A stretch of DNA of 64,000 nt from Symbiodinium natans (taxonomy: Eukaryota > Sar > Dinophyceae > Suessiales > Symbiodiniaceae): contig CAJNDS010002344.1 of the NCBI GenBank assembly GCA_905221605.1, positions 374,883 through 438,882 on the forward strand, given 5' to 3'. How positions within the stretch are numbered: position 1 is the stretch's first letter; every line of letters starts with the position of its first letter. Shown here piece after piece: positions 21,188-30,484 of this stretch. Below the pieces are notes generated by a model. That model did no database searches, had not been told where the DNA came from, and worked only from the letters and a program-made list of their open reading frames with translations. Both the position numbers and the translations under genes were made by a program.

Positions 21188-23708
21188 TAGGTTAGTGTTT
21201 ATGGTCTGGGTTTAGTGGTTTAGGATTTGGGGTGTAGGGATTTGGGGAGAGAGAGGGCGGGGGCGGGGGCGGGGGGGGATCTTCCTAAAAAACTACAATT
21301 TGTGTAAGAGTTCACCGGAAAAAGTCGAAACATATTCTTCCTTGTAGGAGTAATCAGGGAGTATTATCTCTTCTTTTTTTGGTGGGGGGAGAGTTTCTTA
21401 AGCAAATATAGTTGTTTGGGGTTTATCTGCCAGGCCTGAGGGTACTTAAAAAAGTGTGGTTGATAGTTGGGGCAGTGTGGCCCGTTTTGTTCAATGGCTT
21501 TTGAGTTCAGGGGCTTCGGCGATTCTTAGGTTGTGTTGCAGTTGTGTTTTTGGCTTCTTGTGTGTGCGCTACTTCGATGGACGCCAGCCTGCGTAGTGTC
21601 ACAATCACCCTGAACTCTAGAAACCCACACTGGACGCCAAAGCGGTTTAGGTTTAGGGTTTGGGCTGGCAAGCCACCCCAGCCACAAAGAAAAGGCCCCT
21701 CCCCGTAGGACCCTAAACCCTAAACCCTAAACCCTAAACCGGAATCTAAGGGGGGGCAGGTCCGAGGATGATACGTATTCATACGCCGAGTGCTCCCTGG
21801 GGCCTGGGGCTGGGCTCCACTCTTTACTGTTCGCCAGGTAGCTGCCCCCCCCCCACCCCCCCCACCCTCCACCCTCCAACCTTGGGGTTTCGGGTTTAGG
21901 GTGTCGGGTTTAGTATCGCTTGTCGGTTCGAGATGATTCAGGACTCAGGTCCCCCTAGTTAATCAGTAGAGCCATGAGGGCCCTAAATTGGGTTATAAGA
22001 ATCCTAACGTAGGTTCTAAGTCCCTAACTATAGTTAGTATCTTACGGGGTGCCCCTCCTTGTTGTAGGGCCAAAGCCACACAGATGTCTCTCAGGACGCA
22101 TGCCTTAGCTGCTTGTTGATTTATGCTTTAGGCAACTTGATCAGGGGAATCATGTCAAGAGTAGGCCCCTACCAGCCCTAAAGGTTGTGGAGCCCCAACC
22201 CCAACCCTAAACCCTAACCCCTAAACCCTAAACCCTAAACCCTAAACCCCTAAACCCCTAAACCCTAGAACCCTCTTGAGCCTAGACCCGAAACCCTGGA
22301 AACATCCTGACATCCTGGTTCCTCGCAGCACGTGGTTTAGGGCTTAGGACTGAGGGTTTCCGGTTGATTGGGTTTAGGATTTAGGGTTTAGGGTTTAGGG
22401 TTTAGGGTTTAGGGTTTAGGGTTTCCGGTAGGATTTAGGGGGTGTAGTGTTGAGGGGATCTCGGATTTAGGGTGTGGGCTTTCCAACAGATGAACCTTAT
22501 AGTTGAGGTCATATACCCTGTACTATTAGAAATCCCATTAAGGTATATGGACCAGAAGCCCTTTTTTCGGTTCACTTAGTCCTCAAGGTACTGGTCCAGT
22601 TTTCATTTCCCGCATCCCCAAACCCTAAACCCTTTCCCGATTTTTTTTTTTTTACGGTTCATTTCGTCCTCAAATTTGGGGACAAATCTCGGCAGGCCTT
22701 CAGCGCTTTGTCCGTCGGCAAAGGACCGTGGGCGTCGTCCTGAGGTTGGTGGCGAAGTTGATCGCGAAAGGTTGGGGTGTTCCCCCCTTATACTAGCACT
22801 TTGTCATACTGGGGTAAACATCTTACATTTCTAAGGGTACTTAAAATGAATCAGGAACAGACATTAAACAATTTAATACTATCCCAACCATGAACTCGAA
22901 CAGTCCTTAATAGGGATTGCAATAGGGGTACTAGAATCCCCATTAAGGACTGTTAAGATAAGGGGAAAGATCCCAAGCCAAAGGGGTTGGGGTCCTATAA
23001 CAAAGATGCCCATGACGGCATAGGGATTCCCATTTGTTTAAAGGTAATAGGCACTTCATACAGAAGTAGGATTCAGTGGGAGCTGGGGCACCACCAAGTT
23101 AAAGGCTCCATGTGTCAATAGGAGCCCGCAAAAAGGGGCTTGGGAGTCAAAGGACCTTAAATCCTAAACCCTAAACTCTAACCCCGAAACCTAAACCTAA
23201 ACCCTAAACCCTAAAACCCTCTAAACCCTCTAAACCCTAAACCCTAAAATCTAAACCTTAGCGTTTATGGCTTTCCGTTGCGACGGTTTTGGGAAAAGAG
23301 TTCGCGCGCCGCTGGAACGATCATGTCGGCAGGGACTGTTCCATCGCGCGCCCTGGGAGTTGACAGGGCGTGGGGATTCCGCGGTCTAGGGTTTTGGGTT
23401 TATTGTTTAGGCTTTAGGATTCAGCGTTTAGTTTAGGGTTTATTTGGGGTCTTTGAAGCTCCCAAGCCTGCATGGAGGGTCTGGGGTTGACTCATCTGGG
23501 GCTTCCGCCGGCCCACGAAGTTGAAAAGCAGCCATTTGACCAGCTGAGCGTGGCTAGAAGATGACAATTGAGTGCGATGTAGTATCTACTATATAATAGC
23601 AGGTTATGAAGTAATAGTATATATATATATATATATACGTACGCATACACCACGCACAATCTTTTGTCTAGCACGAGTTCGCCCGCAAGATGTCAAACTT
23701 GCAGCACG
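21188..23708. other. stretch upstream of gene B with elements and weak exons
   Basis: Telomere arrays (22200-22270, 22375-22432, 23160-23245), a family 1 remnant (22487-22610) and a family 4 copy (22774-22970). Exon-like stretches: 21579-21650 (MDASLRSVTITLNSRNPHWT), 21761-21838 (DDTYSYAECSLGPGAGLHSL, then a GT donor), 22697-22770 (QRFVRRQRTVGVVLRLVAKL) and 23270-23385, where two frames are open. None could be joined reliably. Confidence 0.35.
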
Positions 23709-26218
23709 ATGCTGCGCATCCGGATGCTCTCGGGGGATGCGGTGGCAAGCGTGCCTGTCGAGGAGGTCCGCAATGTCGGGGACGTAAAGAATCTTACTTC
23801 TCCTACAGCTGACCTTTAAGCTTTTTTTTGGGTTTCCTTATATTTAGTAGGAAGAATGAAGTCTAATGTTAGGGTCCCTTTAATAAACCCCCCCCCCCCC
23901 CCCCCAAATCTTGTTTTGGTCCCCGGGGTTTGGAGGGGTGGAAAAAAAGACGGGGTGCCAATAATCAATTCTGGGGGTCTGGGGGTCTGGGGGTCTGGGG
24001 GTCTGGGGGTCTGGGGGTGTGGGGGTCTGGGGGTCTGGGGGTCTGGGGGTCTGGGGGTCTGGGGGTCTGGGGGTCTGGGGGTCTGGGGGTCTGGGGGTCT
24101 GGGGGTCTGGGGGGGGGGGGGTCAGCTGTCAGGGTCTGCAATGGAACTCTTAAGCGATTCTCAGTAAAATTTTCAATTCCAGGCCGGAAAAATTTTGGTA
24201 TTACCACCCTTTATTATTATCACCGCACCCCCCTATATAGACTTGTTTACATACATCGGCCCGAAAACCTCCCGTAATGGAAAGTAGTCTTCGGCTGGAC
24301 CCCTCTGGCCCGGCGAATTTTGGTATTACCACCCCATTTATAAATGGTACTCTCACATTAGACCCTAAACCCTAAACCCTAAACCCTAAACCCTAAACCC
24401 TAAACCCTAAACCCTAAACCCTAAACCCTAAACACTACACCCTACACCCTAAACCCTAAACCCTTTCTTCCCTTGGTTATTGGAGAAGTAAGGAATCGCT
24501 TGCATCGGCTGTATGGCCTCCCGCCGCGATTACGGCAGAAGCTTCTCCTCAACGGTGCCAGCTCCTTGGGGACCACATGAATCCCAAAAGGGTTCATGGT
24601 TCATGTACCTTACAGGAATAGGAATTACACTAGTATACGGTATACGACCCCCCCAATTTTAGGATTCATTTGGGTCCCCAAGGTTTGGATGATGCTGCCC
24701 ATCTGGACTCCCCTATGGACCTTCAGCTCATCTTGCTGCCATTTGCGAACGTCACCCTGGCACAGATACAGGAGCTGACGGTCGCTGCCCGATACAACTC
24801 GGTGTCCAAGGTGAGGTGTTTAGGGTTTAGGGTTCGGAGTGTAGGGTTTAGGGTTTAGGGTTCGGGGTGTAGGGTTTAAGGTTTAGGGATGCCCTTCTAT
24901 CCTAGGTTGCTCTTGGTACCTTGCAAGCGTCCGCCACCAAAACGCCTAAACCCTAAACCCTGAGCCCTAAACCCTAAACCCTAAACCCTAAACCCTAAAC
25001 CCTAAACCCTAAACCCTAAACCCCAATGGTAAGAAAGGTGGAGTCCATGCTGCACCTCCCCCAAGATCCCGATCACGCCGACCTCTTTGGCCGGAGGCCC
25101 CTGCGAGAGGCATCTCGGGGCGGACACGTTGAAGTGGTGCACTTGTTGGTGCCTTGGGGAGATTCATGGGAGTTTAGGGTTTAGGGTTTAGGGTTTAGGG
25201 TTTAGGGTTTAGGGTTTAGGGTTTAGGGTTTAGGGCCCCTAAATTTCCCCCAAAGAGTAGGACTCCCTTATAACAAGGGCCCCAACCGGTTATCGTAAAC
25301 CTGCACATGAACCTTGAAAGTTGGGACTTGTGTATACCCCGTTCTACTATGATTCCTATAGTGATCCTTAAACCCTGAACCCTAAACCCTAAACTTTAAA
25401 CCCTAAACCCTAAACCCTAAACCCATAGAACCCTAAACCCTCAACAATCTCTGTGAAGGTATGGGAACCCCAACCCCTCGTTCCCGAGGTGGAGGCAGGT
25501 GCTGACAAGGACTTGACCGACCCCAATGGCGACACAGCCCTGATGCAGGCGCTTTTAGGGTTTAGGGTTTAGGGTTTAGGGTTTAGGGTTTTGGGCCACA
25601 TTGGAGTGCACCGCCCTGATGCAGGCAGCCAAAGAGGGCCACGTTGGAGTCTTGGTAGCCCGGAGGTTCCCTTTATCCTTTGTTTTTTTTTGCTTCTGGG
25701 TTCCCTTATAAAGTAGCCAACCCCAAAAAAGGGGTGCCCTTATGACAAGATGGCTACTGGGCTGCCAAGGAGTCGTGCGTTTGTTGGTGGATGCAGGCGC
25801 TGACATGGACTTGACTGACCACAGTGGCGAGACCGCACTGATGCAGGCCGCCAAGAGGGGCCACGATGCAGTCGTGCGTTTTTTGGTGCAGTCTGCCGCC
25901 GACAAGGGCGGCACGGCTATGATCAAAGCAGCTTTGCAAGGCCAGTTTGAAGAGGTGCGGTTGCTTGTCGACGCCGGCGCCGACAAGGATTGGACCGATC
26001 CGAATGGAAACACCGCTCTGATGTTGGCAGCCAAAGAGGGCCACAACGGAGTGGTGCGTTTGTTAGTGGAATCCGGCGCCGACATGGACTTGACTGACCA
26101 CACTGGCGACACCGCCCTGATGCAGGCAGCCAAAGAGGGCCATATCGGAGTCGTGCGTTTGTTGGTGGAGTCCGGCGCCAGCCAAGCACGACCCTTGAAG
26201 TCGTGCCATGGCTCATGA
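23709..26218 (+). CDS. gene B: ubiquitin-like/ankyrin-repeat protein, seven introns
   Basis: Exons 23709-23788, 24493-24560, 24683-24810, 25038-25148, 25489-25548, 25607-25646 and 25770-26218 give 312 codons. The ubiquitin-like part is MLRIRMLSGDAVASVPVEEV..., then HRLYGLPPRLRQKLLLNGAS and the LDSPMDLQLILLPF block, split by two element introns absent from A and D. Ankyrin repeats follow (GVVRLLVESGADMDLTDHTG type). Donors are GA, GC, GT, GT, GC and GA. One ankyrin unit near 25549 has been replaced by a TTTAGGG array, and another (SAADKGGTAMIKAA) is shortened. The end SQARPLKSCHGS lacks the KRRRLS tail, so the C-terminus may be truncated or the gene decaying. Confidence 0.7.
23789..24492 (+). 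mobile_element. large element intron of gene B (GA-AG)
   Basis: Terminal inverted repeats CTTACTTCTCC and GGAGAAGTAAG are flanked by GAATC on both sides, a clean 5-bp target duplication. Splicing AAA|GAATCT...GTAAG|GAATCG restores VGDVKNRLHRLYG in the ubiquitin-like domain. Inside are a poly-C run, a GGGGGTCT minisatellite (23970-24110) and a ~10-unit CCCTAAA array (24359-24430). Confidence 0.75.
23970..24112 (+). repeat. GGGGGTCT minisatellite
   Basis: About seventeen 8-bp GGGGGTCT units inside the first intron of gene B. ORFs through it read GLGVWGSG and are artefacts. Confidence 0.95.
24561..24682 (+). mobile_element. family 1 introner, gene B intron 2 (GC-AG)
   Basis: Ends CCTTGGGGACCACATGAATCC and the inverse GGATTCATTTGGGTCCCCAAGG. 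Splicing CCA|GCTCCTTGG...CCCAAG|GTTTGG restores GASLDDAAHLDSP exactly as in gene A. Genes A and D have no intron here. Confidence 0.85.
24811..25037 (+). other. gene B intron 3 (GT-AG) with inverted telomere arrays
   Basis: Starts GTGAGGTGTTTAGGG and contains TTTAGGG units near its 5' end and a ~10-unit CCCTAAA array (24950-25023) near its 3' end, then GGTAAGAAAG. It occupies the same position as intron 1 of gene A. The opposed arrays could base-pair. Confidence 0.8.
25149..25488 (+). other. gene B intron 4 (GT-AG), arrays plus degenerate family 1 ends
   Basis: TTG|GTGCCTTGGGGAGATTC...GTTCCCGAG|GTGGAG restores HLLVEAGADKDL. The ends resemble worn family 1 termini, with GTG on both sides. A nine-unit TTTAGGG array follows the 5' end and a CCCTAAA array precedes the 3' end, the same opposed layout as intron 3. 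Confidence 0.7.
25549..25606 (+). other. 58-nt telomere-array insertion, possible intron
   Basis: Between CTGATGCAG and TGCACCGCC lies GCGCTTTTAGGG and four to five more TTTAGGG units, ending CACATTGGAG. Excising it as GC-AG keeps the frame but leaves an ankyrin repeat short. The flanking bases (GGCCACATTGGAG) look like a remnant of the lost repeat. Confidence 0.5.
25647..25769 (+). mobile_element. family 5 introner in gene B (GA-AG)
   Basis: Ends CTTGGTAGCCCGG and CTGGGCTGCCAAG, flanked by GAGTC on both sides (target duplication). Splicing GTTG|GAGTCTTGG...CCAAG|GAGTCG restores HVGVVRLLV, so a GA donor is required. It has the same family and inverted ends as gene A intron 2. Confidence 0.8.
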
Positions 26219-27995
26219 CAGCCATCTCTGTGTGGCCATGTGTACGAAAAGTGCGCACTTCTGACCCAGTCATGCCCAGAATTCAGAGGAGTGCCCCCCG
26301 AACCCCTGATGTTTATTTGAAACGTGGAGTTGGCTTCCTAGGTGCTGAGCCCTTCGTAGTTAACCTTCAGCCTTTTTTATGCTGGTAGCACAAACAAAAA
26401 TCTCGTAGAAACGAAAGGTTGACCATTCCCCTCTCCCCCTCCCCTGACAAAGCTCAGCCAGGTAGTCTGAGTCTTTGGTTAGAGTCTCCAGGGGGCTTGG
26501 GGCAGAATAAATCCTAGCGCGGTTTTATGGGCCATAGACGAAGGGTTGTTGTAGCACCGGTTAGATGATCCAAAGCCTACCCCCGACCCTAAACCCTAAG
26601 CCCTCAACCCTAAAACCCTAAACCCTAAACCCTAAACCCTAAACCGCAGGATATGTTCCCTTCTTCGAGAAGGCCCATGGGCTGCAAAGAGGTGTTGCTC
26701 GAAGGGAAGGCAAAATCCAATCCTGAGGCTCTCAGACATCTCATCTAAATCAGTGCTAGGGATCCTTTTTACTTTTTGGGTTCTGGGCTTTCTTGTATAG
26801 AAACAGGAAGGATCCTTTTTTCTTCCTAGGGGAACAGGGATTAAGTCATGTTCAGGGTCTCCGGGCCCAACCTGGGGCCAAATGTCCCGCAAAATTGGGG
26901 TCATATACCCTTTTATACCTCTATAAATCCTATTGAGGTATGTGAACCATACCCTCTTGAGGCTCATTTGGTCCCCAAGGAAGGGACACACTATACAAAG
27001 AGGATGTGTTTAGCCGAAGCGGAGCTGAGTAGTGCGCATCGGTCCCACTTTGTATGCCTGAGGGTCTTAGTTGTGGGGTTCGCAACACAAATGGAAATCA
27101 AAGGTTTGTTGAGGGTTTAGGGTGTAGGGTTTAGGGTTTAGGGTTCTTTCTTTTGCGCTTGGCAGCCGTGGTGCTCAGCTTTGGTGCGTGACGCTGCGTT
27201 ACACACCCAAGCCGGCTATGGCCAAGCCAGGGGTTTACGAAAACAGGGGGGGGGGGGGGGTTTCGTTATTGGGGTCCTTATTAATTATGGGTGGGATCCT
27301 GCTTGGGGTCGTTTTGGGGGGGGGGGGGGGGTTCCTATTTTCGTAAACCCCCATATGCTCAGGTTGCCCTACCAATATGTCAGGCTGGGGACTTTCAAAC
27401 GAGGGCTCAAGTGGCCATGTTTGGGCGTTTTAGGGCTTAGGGTTTAGGGTTTAGGATTTAGGGTTTAGGGTTTAGGGCTTAGAGTTTACAGTATATAGTA
27501 TAGGGTTTAGGGTTTAGGGACGCGCTTTGGGCGGCCTGAAAGATATAATCATTACGCATACCCGTCTATAAACATATATATGTATATGTAGACATATACG
27601 AGCACAGACATGAACATATACATATGCCTCGTACTCAGTCCCTCTGTTCGGGTGACCAGTCAGGGTTTCTTCCGTGTTTTTGTTGGCATGTCTTCAGCCC
27701 ATGACCTCCTTTACCAGGGGCCAGGAATCTGCTATACGTTTTCGGGTTTAGAGTTGATTATGTTACTTCTGGAGACCGTTGAGGGCTTTTGCTTTTGTGG
27801 GCAGGGTTGTCTGGTTGGTTGTGCATACGCACATTTTGGTGCAGCGGGGGCGTGTTCATTCAAGTTCATCCATACAGTAGTGTCCTTGAACCCAGACATA
27901 TACATCCTCCTCCATGAGAGTTCCTCAACGTACATGCATGTCAGCAGCAACTCATGCACTCGCAGCAGTCATAGGCTTGAAGCTATTGTTTAAGG
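26219..27995. other. gene B to gene C spacer
   Basis: Contains an exon-like stretch at 26644-26745 (DMFPSSRRPMGCKEVLLEGK...), a family 10 copy (26745-26845), a family 1 copy (26868-26987; ACCTGGGGCCAAATG ... CTCATTTGGTCCCCAAGG), G runs at 27246-27261 and 27314-27331, and family 6 ends at 27230-27350. An open stretch at 27610-27993 has no recognised domain. Confidence 0.45.
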
Positions 27996-30484
27996 ATGTT
28001 GAATGTCCGCATGCTCTCGGGCGAGCTGGTGGCAACCATACCTGTGGAGGAGGCGAGCAGCGTCAGGGAATTGAAGCGGCTCTTGCACCGGCTGCACCTT
28101 TAGGACCAAATGAACCCTAACATTGGGGTCATTATACCTTCTACTACTATAAATCCTTATTATAAGGAACATGAACCATAAGCCCTTTTTTAAGGGCTCA
28201 TTTCGTTCTTAAGGTATGGCCTGCCGCCGCGCTTCAGGCAGAGGCTCATCTTTCAGGGCGCCAGCCTGCCTGACGCGGACAAGCTCGACTCTCCTCGCGA
28301 CCTTGAGCTGGTTGTGCTTTCTTTCTCTGACGCTTCGACGCAGCAATCGCGGGAGCTTCTAGATGCCGCCAGAAATGGTTCGGCGAACGAGGCGGCAGTT
28401 GCTGGGATGACTGTGCAATTTTTTCTGCGAAATTGAGAATGCTGAGAAAGATCCTTCTTTTTGAGGCTTGAACCAGAAACAACATTCACAGCAATGTTTT
28501 ACACTGTCGTTATCATTGTCAGTTCCGTCCTCCTCTGCCTCCTCGTCCATGCTTCTCATCTCAAAAATTCATTTCCTAGGACCCGGAGTAGGCCCTTGTT
28601 TCCTTGTTTTAGGGTTGGGGGTTCCCTTATATCCATTTAAACCAAAAAGGGTACCCTTTTATCATTTTCATCATCTCTTCCTCCGCTTCTTCATCCTCAT
28701 GCCACAACTGTCTCCCGGGTCCCCGGGTGTACTCCATTTAGGTGAACCTGACATCTTGATGGAAACCACCCCAAATAGTTAAAGGGCTGATAACCTAAGT
28801 TGGATCCTTCCACCGAATGTAGGGTCCTTGAAAACTCTACTTTTTAACTTGGGGGGGGGGGGGGGGGGGGCCTCCTTGCAGGTGGAATGTTTGCTGCAGC
28901 TCCCCTTGGACCCGAATGAGGCCCTTGCTGGTCGGACGCCTCTGTTCAGTGCATCTGATGGTGGCCATGTTGAAGTGGCGCGCACCTCGAGGACCAAATG
29001 AACCATGAAATTGGGGTCACATACCCTATACACTAGTATAATCCCTGCTAAAGGAGTATGAACCATAAACCCCTAAAATTTGGGGTCATATACCAGCATA
29101 ATCCCTCTAAAAGAGTATATGAAGGATAAACCCTTTTAGGGCTCCTTTCGTTCTTATCAGGTATGCTGGTTGAGGCCGGCGCCGACAAGGACGCGGCTGA
29201 CAACAGTGGCCATACAGCCTTGATGATCGCAGCTTCCAATGGCGATGTTGACGTCACGCGTTTGCTGCTGGAGCATGGTGCCGGCACCTCGGGGGCCAAA
29301 TGAACCCTCAAAGGGTTTACCTGAGACCCTATTTTCCTACAACTTAGTAGTAACTACCCTTCATTAGTAGGTATAAAACTGTAGGTAAAGAGGGTCCCAG
29401 GTATGGCTCGCACGCATACCTGAATACGGATTAGTATGCACGGTATATGACCCCCCTGGCTTAGGGTTCCTTTTTGGTCCCCTTAAGGCTGTAACGCGAG
29501 CAACAAGTACGGCCACGCAGCACTGATGTTTGCATCCCTTGGTGGCCATGCTGAAGTCGCGCGTTTGCTGCTGGAGGCCGGCGCCGACAAGGATGCGGCC
29601 AACAACGAAGGCACCGCCCTGATGATCTTTTTGGGCGGGAGTTTAGGGTTTAGTGTTTAGGGTTTAAGGTTTAGGGTTATTTAAGGGGGGAACCTAAGGG
29701 GCGGGGGGGGGTTTGGGGGGGGCGGTGGGGGGGGTGGGGGGGGGAGTATAGAAGGGGGGTAGTATAGGGGAACTCATGAACAACCGAAGGCACCGCTCTG
29801 ATGATCGCAGTGGCCAATGGCCATGTCGAACTTGTGCGTTTGCTGCTGGAGGTCGGCGCCGGCAAAGACCTGGCCAACAGCGAAGGCACCACAGCCCTGA
29901 TGTTCGCTGCTTACAAGGGCCACGTTGAAGTCGCGCGTTGTTTGCTGGCGGCCGGCGCGGACAAGGACTTTGCCGACATTGATGGGCTCACAGCTCTGAT
30001 GATCGCAGCTCGCAAGGGCCGTGTGAAGACCGTGAGTTGGCTTCTGGCAGCCGGTGCTGGCAAGGACTTGGCCGACAACCATGGCCGCACGGCCATCATG
30101 GCCGCAGCTCGCAAGGGCCATGTCGAAGTCGTGCGTTGCTTGGTGGAGGCCGGTGCTGGCAAGGACATGGCAGATAACCGTGGCCGCACAGCCGCCATGG
30201 CCGCAGCTCGCAGGGGCCATGTGGAAGTTGTGCGATTCTTGGTGGCGGCCGGTGCTGACAAGGACTTGGCCGACAACCGAGGCCGCACAGCCTTGATGAA
30301 CGCAGCTCGCAAGAGCCGTGTTAAAGTCGTCCGTTTGCTGTTGGAGGCCGGTGCCGACAAGGACGTGTCCGACAACAAAGGCCAAACAGCCCTCATGCTC
30401 TCAGAACGCAAGGGCCATGTGGAGGTCATGCGTTTGCTGACAGAGCCCACCAGGAAGCGAAGAAGGATCCTCCCTTCAGCTTAA
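27996..30484 (+). CDS. gene C: ubiquitin-like/ankyrin-repeat protein (438 aa)
   Basis: Exons 27996-28093, 28214-28391, 28882-28981, 29161-29283, 29488-29610 and 29790-30484 sum to 439 codons. The ubiquitin-like domain (MLNVRMLSGELVATIPVEEA, then GLPPRFRQRLIFQGASLPD) is followed by the VECLLQLPLDPN linker and about 10 ankyrin repeats. The protein ends EPTRKRRRILPSA, a basic tail like that of A and D. All five introns need a GC donor. Three are family 1 elements absent from gene A. The first two exons total 92 codons, exactly as in genes B and D, which supports the model. Confidence 0.8.
28094..28213 (+). mobile_element. family 1 introner, gene C intron 1 (GC-AG)
   Basis: GGCT|GCACCTTTAGGACC...GTTCTTAAG|GTATGG restores HRLYGLPPRF. 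It has inverted ends ACCTTTAGGACCAAATGAAC and its mirror (CTCATTTCGTTCTTAAGGT). The insertion site differs from both element introns of gene B, so it is an independent gain. Confidence 0.85.
28392..28881 (+). other. gene C intron 2 (GC-AG)
   Basis: GAG|GCGGCAG...TCCTTGCAG|GTGGAA, at the position shared by all four paralogues. It contains a family 11 sequence (28578-28670) and a G run (28852-28870) before the acceptor. It lacks telomere arrays. Confidence 0.7.
28982..29160 (+). mobile_element. family 1 introner, gene C intron 3 (GC-AG)
   Basis: GCGC|GCACCTCGAGGACC...CTTATCAG|GTATGC restores EVARMLVEAGADKD. Its body has a partial tandem duplication (two TTGGGGTCA-TATACC blocks). Confidence 0.8.
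29284..29487 (+). mobile_element. family 1 introner with nested family 2 element, gene C intron 4
   Basis: GCCG|GCACCTCGGGGGCC...CCCTTAAG|GCTGTA restores an ankyrin frame (GAGCNASNKYGHAALMFA). Inside, 29316-29403 is a complete family 2 element (TTACCTGAGACCC ... GGGTCCCAGGTA). One element inserted into another, and the combined unit is still spliceable on paper. Confidence 0.8.
29611..29789 (+). other. gene C intron 5 (GC-AG) with duplicated exon sequence
   Basis: GAAG|GCACCGCCCTG...CCGAAG|GCACCGCTC. Both sides carry nearly the same ~25 bases (AACAACGAAGGCACCG and on), so the interruption duplicated exon sequence. The interior has TTTAGGG units and a G-rich family 7 remnant ending GGGGAACTCATGAAC. 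Confidence 0.7.

Noticed and set aside
23856-24277. Glycine/tryptophan ORFs (GLGVWGSG)
   Set aside because: Frames through the GGGGGTCT minisatellite within the gene B intron.
29774-30385. Minus-strand ORFs opposite gene C
   Set aside because: Same reason: antisense readings of ankyrin codons, with no splice or domain support.
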